DNA of 35,000 bases from Nanobdellota archaeon (GCA_018831025.1 JAHJRB010000015.1:1-35000), one strand, 5' to 3'; shown: positions 7,259-13,820, counted from the stretch's first letter. Translations and numbers: made by a program. Notes: generated by a model not told the origin, from the letters alone.

Positions 7259-7393
7259 ATGATTAAAAATAATGGAAACTTTGATATTGATTTTGATGAA
7301 GATTTGATTTTTGAAGATGATGACATGTATGAAAGTGTTGATTTTGGTTTCTTAGATAGAAAGAAGACTAGGAATGTTTTCGTTGCTAGCTAA
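7259..7393 (+). CDS. Small acidic protein (44 aa), unknown
   Basis: This short ORF begins at ATG 7259, about 27 nt downstream of a TATA-like element (7229-7236), as expected for a leaderless gene. The product is very acidic in its first half (repeated D, E and F: D-I-D-F-D-E-D-L-I-F-E-D-D-D) and basic near the end (R-K-K-T-R). No homologue is recognised. Promoter position and strongly biased composition support it as a real gene, but the evidence is modest. It could be a small protein that mimics DNA or binds a basic partner; this is speculation. Confidence 0.45.
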   Translation: MIKNNGNFDIDFDEDLIFEDDDMYESVDFGFLDRKKTRNVFVAS

Positions 7394-7422
7394 ATTATGT
7401 TCTGTAAAATATATTTTAAACT

Positions 7423-7463
7423 CATCCGACACATCCGACAGACCCGCGCAGAGTTTATAAATG
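7423..7463 (+). promoter_or_regulatory. Promoter with 9-bp tandem repeat upstream of the radA operon
   Basis: CATCCGACA occurs twice in perfect tandem at 7423-7431 and 7432-7440, followed by a GC-rich GACCCGCGC. A TATA element GTTTATAAATG lies at 7453-7463. The repeats stand out in an AT-rich genome and sit just upstream of the TATA box, where an activator or repressor would bind. Initiation is expected near 7484. Confidence 0.55.
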
Positions 7464-7483
7464 TTTATGCTTTTATATTGATT

Positions 7484-7548
7484 GAAATTTTAGAAAAATT
7501 CTAAGATTTCATTGAAAAAAATGCGAAAAGCAAACGGAGGTGTTTTGC
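7484..7548 (+). promoter_or_regulatory. 5' leader with hairpin and Shine-Dalgarno loop
   Basis: At the expected transcript start is an inverted repeat: 7484-7495 pairs with 7499-7510 (12 bp including one G-U pair, loop AAA). Further down, 7530-7535 (GCAAAC) can pair with 7542-7548 (GTTTTGC, one bulge), leaving the Shine-Dalgarno GGAGGT at 7536-7541 in the loop right before ATG 7549. Both structures are seen in the sequence; a regulatory function is inferred. Confidence 0.45.
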
Positions 7549-7827
7549 ATGGTAGGTAATTTACCAATAAAAAAGTGGAGAGCTGGTTCTATAGAAGGAG
7601 TTGTTTGGTCTAACAAAAGAAATATCGAACGAGATGGGGAGAAAATGGAAGTTGAATTTAAAACAGTAACTTTGAGAAGGAGTTGGAAGGATAGAGACCA
7701 AAACATTTGGAGAGATGAGAAATTAAATTTAAGAAAACAGGACATTCCAAAATTGATGGTTATCCTGAATAAAATGCAGGAAGAACTATTTTTGAGTCAA
7801 AGCGAGGGAGGCGGTGATGATGAGTGA
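7549..7827 (+). CDS. Small PC4-like predicted nucleic-acid-binding protein
   Basis: ATG 7549 is chosen over the in-frame GTG 7540 because GGAGGTG at 7536-7542 is correctly spaced for it. The 92-residue product has the pattern K-K-W-R-A-G-S-I-E-G-V-V-W, then beta-strand-like segments (V-T-L-R-R-S-W-K-D) and an L-P-type helix (D-I-P-K-L-M-V-I-L-N-K). This resembles small archaeal proteins with a PC4-like fold that bind single-stranded DNA. It is the first gene of a unit with radA, overlapping it by 8 nt, which fits a role in recombination. The family assignment is from memory of the pattern and is moderate. Confidence 0.55.
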   Translation: MVGNLPIKKWRAGSIEGVVWSNKRNIERDGEKMEVEFKTVTLRRSWKDRDQNIWRDEKLNLRKQDIPKLMVILNKMQEELFLSQSEGGGDDE

Positions 7828-10261
7828 AGATAAATTAGAGAAATTACCTGGAGTTGGTGCAGCTACTGCAGAAAAATTAACCCTTGCTGGTTTTGATAAT
7901 TTAATGGCGATTGCTGTTGCTAGTCCTGGTGAATTAGTTGAAGCTGCAGGAGTAACCGAACCTACAGCAAGGAAAATAATTAATGCTGCTAGGGATAAAT
8001 TAAAAATGGGATTTGAAAGCGGAGAAGACTTGCTTAAAAAAAGAGAAGAGATAATTAAGATTAGTACTGGAAGCAAGGCTTTCGATGAATTATTAGGGGG
8101 GGGAATTGAAACAGGAGCAATAACTGAAGCTTACGGTGCATATGGTAGTGGAAAAACTACCTTGGGGCATCAATTATCGGTTAATGTTCAACTACCCATC
8201 GCGGAAGGCGGAGCAGAAGGAATGGCTGTTTGGATTGATTCTGAAGGAACTATAAGACCAGAATATATTAAAAAAATAGCGGAAGCAAAAGGATTAGATG
8301 CGAGCAAAATCTTAAAAAATTTTAGAGGAGTTAGGGCATTTAATTCTGACCATCAGATGTTGCTATCTGAAAAAATTGAAGACTTGATAAAAGACGGATT
8401 GCCAGTTAAATTGTTGATTATTGATTCTTTGATGGGACATTTTAGAAGTGAATTCAGTGGAAGAGGGATGTTGGCTGATAGACAACAAAAACTGAATAAA
8501 CATATGCATAGTTTGCTTAAGTTAGCGCATACCCATAGCATTGCAGTCTATATTACTAATCAAGTAATGGCTAGACCGGATATGTTTTTTGGAGATCCTA
8601 CCGAGGCTATTGGTGGACATGTGTTGGCTCATGCATGCGTAACAGGCGATACATTAATACAGCTTTCGGATGGGGCTATATTGCCAATAGAGAAATTAAA
8701 AGGACCAACTAATTTGATTTCTTTGAATTTAAATGGAGATTTAAAAAATATAAATTCTTTTTGCGATTATGGCTCTATTAGGGATAACATAAGTAAAATA
8801 TTTGAGATTCATACAAATGGGATTATTCAAGCGTCCCCTTTGCATAAATTTTTTAGATTAAATGGATTTTCTATTGAAGAAGTAGAAGCTAAGGAGATAA
8901 AGGTGGGGGATTTTATAGCCTGTCTTAATAACATAAATATTGATGGGGTTGAACAAAGGCTTCCAGAAATAAATGCTAAAGAGATGATAAGTGTTACTAA
9001 ACAAGGTAGCGATTTTATTAAGTATAAACTAGAAGAACTTGATTTGAGTAGGGAAGATGTTTGCAAGAATTTGAATATAAACCCAAGACAGTTACGCAGA
9101 GTGTTGAATCAGGAATATGCTACCGATGTTAATAATATAAATTTGCTAGTCAAGCAAGGTGTTAATGAAAATATCTATGAATTTATAGAACCACATACAT
9201 CTAATAAGTTTAGGGAAATTACAATCCCAAAAACGTTGAATTTAGAATTATCCCAGATTTTGGGTTATTTCATTGGTGATGGGAATATTGATGAATTTGG
9301 CATAAGATTTAAGGATGAAAGGATAGAAGTTTTAGAGGTCTATAATAAACTTTTTAAAAAGTTGTTTAATTTAAACGGGAAGATTTGTAAAGTAAAAGAT
9401 AAGAATTGCTACAATTTAGATATTAATAGTATTGCCGTAAAAAACTTATTTACTGAGATTTTAGATGATGTTTTTTTATACATTTCAAGATCTACAAAAA
9501 AACATATTGCAGCTTTTATTAGAGGTTTTATGGATGCGGAGGGGTATGTTAGTAAAAAAAGAGCAAGAATAACAATTGGACAAAAGAATAATTTGACCTT
9601 GAGATATTTGCAGATGTTACTTTTGAGATTAGGCATTAGAAGTAATTTAAGAAAAACTAATGGAAAAAAGATTTTTAGCTATCTAATTTTTGATGGGCAA
9701 TATTTTTTAAGATTTGCAAAGACTATTGGGGTCACTGCGAGTGATAAGAGAAAACTTCTTGAAAAGCAAATAAAATATTGTGAAAATGATGTAATTTTTA
9801 ATAGAGACTTATTGCCCGTTGAAAGAAAGTTTATTTGGGGTCTTATTAAAGAGATGGGTTTGTCTCCCTCTAAACATATTAAACCTAGACCCTCTGGCTA
9901 TAGATTCTTGAGCAGAGACAATGCAAGAAAGTTGTTGGTTACATTAGAAGGCATAAATGTAAATAATAATAAAATTAAAAATAACCTTAATTTTTTGAAA
10001 TCGTTAATTGATGGAGATGTAAGACTTGAAGAAGTAAAAAGAATTGACATTAAGAAAAATAATGAACCTTTGTATGATATTAGTGTACCTGTTGTAGAGA
10101 ATTATATTGCAAATGGTTTTGTTGTGCATAACTCAACATACAGAGTTTATTTGAGACGAGGCAAAAAAGGAACTAGGGTTGCTAAATTAGTTGATGCTCC
10201 CGCATTGCCGGAAAGCGAGGCTATCTTTATAGTGACGGAAGAGGGAATTAAAGACGTATAA
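7820..10261 (+). CDS. radA: RadA recombinase precursor containing an intein
   Basis: The start is ATG 7820 (or ATG 7817), 8 nt after GGAGG at 7807-7811. The precursor has 813 residues; after removal of the 499-residue intein the RadA host is 314 residues, near the family norm. N-terminal helix-hairpin-helix (L-P-G-V-G, residues 9-13), Walker A G-A-Y-G-S-G-K-T at 106-113, Walker B L-L-I-I-D at 198-202, the S-G-R-G-M-L-A-D-R-Q-Q-K-L segment, and C-terminal T-Y-R-V-Y-L-R-R-G-K after the intein. RadA forms filaments on ssDNA and catalyses strand exchange. The Walker A has A where many RadAs have E (G-E-F-G-S-G-K-T). Co-transcribed with the PC4-like gene and close to RPA. Confidence 0.96.
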   Translation: MSEDKLEKLPGVGAATAEKLTLAGFDNLMAIAVASPGELVEAAGVTEPTARKIINAARDKLKMGFESGEDLLKKREEIIKISTGSKAFDELLGGGIETGAITEAYGAYGSGKTTLGHQLSVNVQLPIAEGGAEGMAVWIDSEGTIRPEYIKKIAEAKGLDASKILKNFRGVRAFNSDHQMLLSEKIEDLIKDGLPVKLLIIDSLMGHFRSEFSGRGMLADRQQKLNKHMHSLLKLAHTHSIAVYITNQVMARPDMFFGDPTEAIGGHVLAHACVTGDTLIQLSDGAILPIEKLKGPTNLISLNLNGDLKNINSFCDYGSIRDNISKIFEIHTNGIIQASPLHKFFRLNGFSIEEVEAKEIKVGDFIACLNNINIDGVEQRLPEINAKEMISVTKQGSDFIKYKLEELDLSREDVCKNLNINPRQLRRVLNQEYATDVNNINLLVKQGVNENIYEFIEPHTSNKFREITIPKTLNLELSQILGYFIGDGNIDEFGIRFKDERIEVLEVYNKLFKKLFNLNGKICKVKDKNCYNLDINSIAVKNLFTEILDDVFLYISRSTKKHIAAFIRGFMDAEGYVSKKRARITIGQKNNLTLRYLQMLLLRLGIRSNLRKTNGKKIFSYLIFDGQYFLRFAKTIGVTASDKRKLLEKQIKYCENDVIFNRDLLPVERKFIWGLIKEMGLSPSKHIKPRPSGYRFLSRDNARKLLVTLEGINVNNNKIKNNLNFLKSLIDGDVRLEEVKRIDIKKNNEPLYDISVPVVENYIANGFVVHNSTYRVYLRRGKKGTRVAKLVDAPALPESEAIFIVTEEGIKDV
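8636..10132 (+). mobile_element. RadA intein with LAGLIDADG homing endonuclease
   Basis: The insertion begins at C273 of RadA (codon 8636-8638) and ends with H-N before Ser+1 (codon 10133-10135), 499 residues. Splicing signals: N-terminal C-V-T-G-D-T, a block-B-like S-P-L-H, and C-terminal N-Y-I-A-N-G-F-V-V-H-N followed by S. Two dodecapeptide motifs, L-G-Y-F-I-G-D-G (intein residues 209-216) and I-R-G-F-M-D-A-E-G (295-303), mark a LAGLIDADG endonuclease with both acidic residues intact. An extra helix-turn-helix-like part lies at about 134-160. The insertion splits the conserved G-G-H-V-L-A-H-A / S-T-Y-R-V-Y-L stretch, so RadA activity should depend on splicing. All catalytic residues look intact, implying an active, perhaps recently acquired, element. 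Confidence 0.93.
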
Positions 10262-10266
10262 ATAAA

Positions 10267-10372
10267 CGCTCCCGCGCGGATTTGAACCGCGGATTTCAAG
10301 GTTTTTGCTCTGGACCGCAACTTCGCAGATTTTTGAATCTCTTGCGTTCTATCCAAGCTAAACTACGGGAGC
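10267..10372 (-). tRNA. tRNA-Arg, probable anticodon GCG, with introns
   Basis: On the minus strand, the acceptor stem GCTCCCG pairs fully with CGGGAGC, the D-arm GTTT/GAAC has A14, G15, G18, G19 and A20, the T-arm CGCGG-TTCAAAT-CCGCG is perfect, the variable loop is AAATC and the discriminator is G. The gene is 106 nt where about 75 is expected, so roughly 31 nt must be removed. The only 7-nt loop with U33 that suits the body is CTGCGAA, giving anticodon GCG (plus-strand 10324-10326). A20, C35 and G73 are Arg identity features. No single intron restores an anticodon arm with U33; two short introns do. The tRNA call is secure; the anticodon and intron ends are predictions. Confidence 0.8.
10301..10340 (-). 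other. Two candidate tRNA introns (11 and 20 nt) flanking the anticodon loop
   Basis: Best model: intron 1 is 10330-10340 (11 nt, between positions 30 and 31) and intron 2 is 10301-10320 (20 nt, between 39 and 40). Splicing gives stem CAAG-T / G-CTTG around loop CTGCGAA. An alternative register pairs GCAA with TTGC and puts the second intron in the variable region. Each intron region can form a small hairpin (AGATT/AATCT and TTGC/GCAA). Exact bulge-helix-bulge borders are not certain. Confidence 0.4.
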
Positions 10373-10416
10373 TTATTGGTTTTTAGGTATTTCCTGTTTT
10401 TAATCCTTTTCAAAAC

Positions 10417-10426
10417 TTTTATAAAT
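10417..10426 (+). promoter_or_regulatory. TATA element before the zinc-ribbon gene
   Basis: TTTTATAAAT is centred about 31 nt upstream of ATG 10453, predicting an mRNA with a leader of only a few nt. It would drive the cluster zinc-ribbon protein, unknown protein and aEF-1beta. Confidence 0.5.
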
Positions 10427-10452
10427 CCAATTTTAAGCAATAATTAAAGAAA

Positions 10453-10617
10453 ATGACAATCAGAAAATGCAGTTCATGTAATAAAGGGGTGCAGATAGGT
10501 GCAACTATCTTTATGTGCCCTAAATGTGGTAAAGAAGAAATCATTAGATGCAAGAGTTGTAAAAGGGTAGGTGTAAAATATAAATGTAGGTCTTGTGGCT
10601 TTGGAGGACCTAATTAA
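10453..10617 (+). CDS. Small zinc-ribbon protein (DUF1610-like, 54 aa)
   Basis: The 54-residue product has four cysteine pairs: C-S-S-C, C-P-K-C, C-K-S-C and C-R-S-C, giving two tandem zinc ribbons, and ends G-F-G-G-P-N. This is the pattern of the widely conserved archaeal small zinc-ribbon proteins (DUF1610), which are linked to RNA binding and translation. It sits at the head of a unit that includes aEF-1beta, consistent with a translation role. The next gene starts 2 nt after its stop. Confidence 0.85.
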   Translation: MTIRKCSSCNKGVQIGATIFMCPKCGKEEIIRCKSCKRVGVKYKCRSCGFGGPN

Positions 10618-10619
10618 AA

Positions 10620-11120
10620 ATGTTTGAAAGAATTGCCATATATGCAGGATTAAGATCAACTTATCAAGAGTTAGGAAAATATAAAACTGGAATGCCTTTA
10701 ATTCATACTTCTCTAAATTTTCAAAGAGGTCTAATTGTTTTGAAAGATTTAGATGGGGATTTTGATATGGCTTTTAGTAGTTTTGGTTATTTTTTGGTTG
10801 GAGATGGTAATGTTGGGAGTATACATTTTGAAAGAGAAAGAGAGTGGAAAGAGAGAGAAGCTATGAAAAGATTGAGAAGAGGAAATTTAGTTGATGCTAG
10901 AGTAAGTTTAGATGGACATGTTAATGTTGAATTGGATGAGCCAAGAAATGTAAATGCAGGCGGATTGTTTTCACGCATTGAAATAGATAGGCTTAAAGTC
11001 GAACAATATTTAATGGAAAAACACGAAGCTTTTCCAAGATTAAAGAAAAGATATGCGAAAGCTTTAGCCGAAGAAATAGCTATTTATGCAGAAGCTTATC
11101 CTGTGGGAGATGCAGAATAA
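10620..11120 (+). CDS. Conserved-looking protein of unknown function (166 aa)
   Basis: The gene starts 2 nt after the zinc-ribbon gene and ends 1 nt before aEF-1beta, so the three are surely co-transcribed. The product has no membrane segment or cysteine. The N-terminal part is mixed alpha/beta with G-D-F-D-M-A-F; the middle is highly charged (E-R-E-R-E-W-K-E-R-E), and the C-terminal part is helical. No family is recognised. The neighbours suggest a cytoplasmic, translation-linked role, an inference from context only. Confidence 0.75.
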   Translation: MFERIAIYAGLRSTYQELGKYKTGMPLIHTSLNFQRGLIVLKDLDGDFDMAFSSFGYFLVGDGNVGSIHFEREREWKEREAMKRLRRGNLVDARVSLDGHVNVELDEPRNVNAGGLFSRIEIDRLKVEQYLMEKHEAFPRLKKRYAKALAEEIAIYAEAYPVGDAE

Positions 11121-11121
11121 A

Positions 11122-11400
11122 ATGGCTCAAGTCATTGTTACTATAAAAATTATGCCTGAAAGTCCAGAGGTTAGTCTAGAGGATTTAAAATCAGAGGTAG
11201 AATCTAAAATAAAAAAATTTGCTGAAAATACTCCTGTTAGATTTGAGGAACTCCCTATTGGCTTTGGATTAAGTTCGCTTAATGTAACTTTTTCAATGGA
11301 TGAAGCTGGAGAAAGCACTGATAAATTAGAAGAAGATTTGAAAAGAATTGAAGGGATTAGTAATGCTGAAGTAGTTGATATGAGAAGGGCACTTGGTTAA
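11122..11400 (+). CDS. Translation elongation factor 1-beta (aEF-1beta)
   Basis: The start ATG 11122 gives M-A-Q-V-I-V-T-I-K-I-M-P and a 92-residue protein, the usual archaeal length; upstream in-frame ATGs lie inside the previous gene. Features are the family's V-x-I-K-I-M-P-E-S-P opening, the central P-I-G-F-G-L-S-S-L and the C-terminal I-S-N-A-E-V-V-D-M-R-R. aEF-1beta promotes GDP/GTP exchange on EF-1alpha. It follows the unknown gene after a 1-nt gap. Confidence 0.9.
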   Translation: MAQVIVTIKIMPESPEVSLEDLKSEVESKIKKFAENTPVRFEELPIGFGLSSLNVTFSMDEAGESTDKLEEDLKRIEGISNAEVVDMRRALG

Positions 11401-11436
11401 AAAGTTTTATTAATTAGGGTTTCTTAGATATTTAAA

Positions 11437-11991
11437 ATGGTTAATGAAATTGAAGAAAAATTAAAAGGAATGAGTAAAGAAGAGATTCAAGAGTTAGTAA
11501 AAAAACAGTGTTTGTTCTGCAATATTGTTAATGGGAATATAGAATCTTACAAAGTTTATGAAGATGATAATGTTATGGGTGTTTTAGATATTAATCCAGC
11601 TAATAAAGGACATGTTATACTTTTTCCTAAAGAACATTTACAATTCTTGAATGATTTAGATGAGAAATTATTAGGACATTTATTTGATGTTGTAAATAAG
11701 CTAAGCAATAAAATGATTGATAGATTAAAAGCGAGCGGGATTAATATTTATATTGCAAGCGGACAAGGTGCCGGACAGAATTTACCGCATATAGCTGTGC
11801 ATGTTATTCCAAGATATGAAAATGATAAAATTGCTTTTGGCTGGAATCCTAAAAAATTAAACAAAAATGATTTTGAAAATATCACTAAGGAATTAAAAAC
11901 AAATAAAATTTCTAAAATTGAAGTTAAGAAAGTTAAAAAAATAAAACCTAAAGTTGTAAAGGCAAAGAAATTTGAAGAAAGAGTGCCTTAA
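11437..11991 (+). CDS. HIT-family protein with altered catalytic motif
   Basis: The 184-residue protein has C-L-F-C-N-I (residues 25-30), an N-P-A-N-K-G-H segment and a C-terminal histidine-triad region, as in HIT nucleotide hydrolases. The triad reads P-H-I-A-V-H-V-I-P-R: the normal H-x-H-x-H pattern has Ala in the middle position, the nucleophile in Hint and Fhit. It may therefore be catalytically inactive or use another mechanism. The C-terminal 35 residues are rich in lysine (K-K-V-K-K-I-K-P-K), suggesting nucleic-acid binding. It ends against the convergent prepilin peptidase gene (4-nt overlap). Confidence 0.85.
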   Translation: MVNEIEEKLKGMSKEEIQELVKKQCLFCNIVNGNIESYKVYEDDNVMGVLDINPANKGHVILFPKEHLQFLNDLDEKLLGHLFDVVNKLSNKMIDRLKASGINIYIASGQGAGQNLPHIAVHVIPRYENDKIAFGWNPKKLNKNDFENITKELKTNKISKIEVKKVKKIKPKVVKAKKFEERVP

Positions 11992-12866
11992 AGGAAATAA
12001 GAAATTATATTTCCAAAAATTAAAGAAATTATTGTTGCAATTAAAAATGTTGGGGTGAATATTATCCCTTCTTTTATCTCTACTTTCTGAATTTTATTCT
12101 TTTTGAGCAAGGATATCTGCTCTTTATTTAACCCATACATAGGAATTTTTAAAAGTAGTTTGCTGTTTTTGTAAATGTTTTTTGTTAACCAATCACCCTC
12201 TATTAACTCAGAAGGTTTTATGGTTTTGTACATGCAACTTTTTTCCACAGACTTTATGTAAATCCAAAGATACAAGAATAATAAAATAGCGATAGCAATA
12301 AAAAAGAGACTTATTCTTGATAAAAAATTATTTACAATTATTGCAAGCACTATTAACAATATCGAAAGAATTAAAATTATTTTTCTTGGATTCTTTGTTT
12401 TCTTCAAATAAAGATTATACTCTCTTAAAAAATCTTTTTTATGTTTTAGAGATATATAGATTGTGAAAATTAAACTATATATCATCCCTATGATTAAAAT
12501 ATTTAAGAAGATTATTGCCGGGAAATAAATATTATCTAATCTTGGAGAGAAAATGTTTAATAATTGCTTTGGATATGTTGCAAATACTACTGATAATGCC
12601 ATTAGTAATTTAGCATCTCCTCCCCCCCATTGTTTAGAGTAAAACATAATATTGCCGATTAAATAAAAAATTACAAGATTAATTAATGCTATTTTTATAT
12701 AAAAGAAGTCATTATAGGTTATTGAGTATAAAGCTCTTAATGATAATCCAGAGGCTATTAATGAGAAATTCAGCCAGTCTGGTATTTCTGTTGTTTTTTT
12801 ATCAGAGTATGTTGCAATTAATAATCCTGCTAATCCTAAAATTAAAAGTATTAAATCTATAACCAT
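11988..12866 (-). CDS. Prepilin/preflagellin peptidase (A24 aspartic protease, PibD/FlaK-like)
   Basis: The 292-residue protein has about eight hydrophobic helices and the two aspartates of the A24 family: D22 in Y-S-D-K-K-T-T-E-I-P and D84 in G-G-G-D-A-K. These enzymes cleave class III signals after the glycine of (K/R)-G. It is therefore the likely processing enzyme for the many KKG/KRGQ proteins in this window. A cytoplasmic-looking region (about 205-255) precedes the final helix. A TATA-like TTTTTTAAATAA (plus-strand complement at 12889-12900) lies about 28 nt upstream, suggesting a leaderless transcript, divergent from the next gene. Confidence 0.88.
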   Translation of the reverse strand: MVIDLILLILGLAGLLIATYSDKKTTEIPDWLNFSLIASGLSLRALYSITYNDFFYIKIALINLVIFYLIGNIMFYSKQWGGGDAKLLMALSVVFATYPKQLLNIFSPRLDNIYFPAIIFLNILIIGMIYSLIFTIYISLKHKKDFLREYNLYLKKTKNPRKIILILSILLIVLAIIVNNFLSRISLFFIAIAILLFLYLWIYIKSVEKSCMYKTIKPSELIEGDWLTKNIYKNSKLLLKIPMYGLNKEQISLLKKNKIQKVEIKEGIIFTPTFLIATIISLIFGNIISYFL

Positions 12867-12899
12867 ATCTTTAGAAGATATTTGTTATTATTTAAAAAA

Positions 12900-12941
12900 C
12901 TTTATATACTTCTTCTTATTTAATATTTTTAATATGGGAGG
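12900..12941 (+). promoter_or_regulatory. Promoter and Shine-Dalgarno of the Q-rich anchored protein
   Basis: CTTTATATAC at 12900-12909 is a strong TATA match; initiation is expected near 12931. GGGAGG at 12936-12941 then lies 7 nt before ATG 12949. A leadered, Shine-Dalgarno-driven gene is uncommon here and suggests high expression. Confidence 0.6.
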
Positions 12942-12948
12942 GTTATTC

Positions 12949-13212
12949 ATGGATCATAAGATAAAGGTCATAGTTGGTTTAAGTTTTGTTGTATTAGTTT
13001 TGTTTGCTTATATTGGTGCGAATGCTTATGCCAACCAAAAGCAAGTAATTTATAGACAAGGGGTACAAGACGGAGCTTTATTACAGCAACAAGATATTGT
13101 TAGGACCGTTGCTACTACAGGATATGTGGCTTTTAATGTTGTTGGTCAAGATGGACAACCTGTTAATTTAATATTGGCTCCAGTACAACAACAGCAACAA
13201 GCGACTCAATAA
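12949..13212 (+). CDS. Small membrane-anchored, glutamine-rich protein
   Basis: ATG 12949 is preferred over ATG 12934 because the latter lies in front of the GGGAGG Shine-Dalgarno and only about 3 nt from the expected transcript start. The 87-residue product has an N-terminal helix (V-I-V-G-L-S-F-V-V-L-V-L-F-A-Y-I-G-A), then a glutamine-rich outer part ending Q-Q-Q-Q-Q-A-T-Q. It may be a signal-anchored surface protein. The divergent partner is the prepilin peptidase. No family is recognised. Confidence 0.7.
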   Translation: MDHKIKVIVGLSFVVLVLFAYIGANAYANQKQVIYRQGVQDGALLQQQDIVRTVATTGYVAFNVVGQDGQPVNLILAPVQQQQQATQ

Positions 13213-13216
13213 TAAT

Positions 13217-13231
13217 TCTTTTATTTTTTTT
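13217..13231 (+). terminator. T-rich tract after the Q-rich protein gene
   Basis: A run of T with few interruptions lies directly downstream of the stop at 13212, between two convergent genes. It is a plausible archaeal oligo-T terminator. Confidence 0.4.
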
Positions 13232-13745
13232 ATGATAAAAGCATAATTACAGAGTTTAACATCCTACATATAAATGAACCTGCGAACCAGGTGAAGAATA
13301 TTAATCCTATTGTTGGAAGAAAACCTATTAAGTAATTTGTTATTCTAAAATGTAGCATTACCCCAATTATTAGAGATAATGGGATAGGTATTGTTACCAT
13401 CCCCCATGTAAAACCTGCTAAAAATACTATTGGAATGTTAACAACTTTGAATAGAGAATTTACTGAGGAGGTATTTAACATTACTACCCAGAAAATCCCT
13501 ATTGCTAAACTAATTAGCACTGTTATTGGAGTTGAAAGTCCTCCTGTGGATCCTAATATGATGTCCCCGCTAATATTTAAGAATGATGCGAGCAGCGCTA
13601 ACATTAATACAGCTTCCTTTAACATATTTGCTATCCAGGATATTATTACAATGGTTATCAATACACTTAACCAGTTTTCTATAAAATACTTTAATAACTC
13701 GAAGAATACTCTATAAAACAATTCTACACAAATGTTTAAAGTCAT
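13230..13745 (-). CDS. Integral membrane protein, unknown function
   Basis: The 171-residue product contains four or five strongly hydrophobic helices with short loops and few charged residues; a short N-terminal segment (M-T-L-N-I-C-V-E-L-F-Y-R) precedes the first. A TATA-like AATAAATATT on the minus strand (plus positions 13772-13781) lies about 31 nt upstream. An overlapping plus-strand frame (13435-13716) has poor protein character and is rejected. No family is recognised. It lies between surface-protein genes, so an envelope role is possible. Confidence 0.65.
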   Translation of the reverse strand: MTLNICVELFYRVFFELLKYFIENWLSVLITIVIISWIANMLKEAVLMLALLASFLNISGDIILGSTGGLSTPITVLISLAIGIFWVVMLNTSSVNSLFKVVNIPIVFLAGFTWGMVTIPIPLSLIIGVMLHFRITNYLIGFLPTIGLIFFTWFAGSFICRMLNSVIMLLS

Positions 13746-13787
13746 TTATAGTTATAAAGCATAACACCTTAATATTTATTTCGTAAC

Positions 13788-13800
13788 ATTTATATATTTT
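13788..13800 (+). promoter_or_regulatory. TATA element for the second surface-protein cluster
   Basis: ATTTATATATTTT is centred about 27 nt upstream of ATG 13821, so the transcript should be leaderless. The same 75-nt gap holds the divergent promoter of the minus-strand membrane protein. Confidence 0.6.
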
Positions 13801-13820
13801 AGAAAGTTAATTTTATAATT

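Noticed and set aside
7484..7548. Known riboswitch class in the radA leader
   Set aside because: The leader is only about 65 nt, with two simple hairpins; no aptamer-like core could be recognised.
10147..10356. Minus-strand ORF spanning the end of radA and the tRNA
   Set aside because: It runs across the tRNA-Arg gene and the radA coding end; a chance open frame.
10267..10372. tRNA-Trp(CCA), because T-C-C-A-G-A appears in the gene
   Set aside because: The discriminator is G rather than A, the sequence after C-C-A-G-A does not pair properly with the 5' stem, and the body has Arg features. C-C-A lies in the proposed second intron.
13435..13716. Plus-strand ORF opposite the minus-strand membrane protein
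   Set aside because: Composition is not protein-like, no promoter or ribosome binding site suits it, and the antisense frame encodes a clear multi-helix membrane protein with a TATA-like element.
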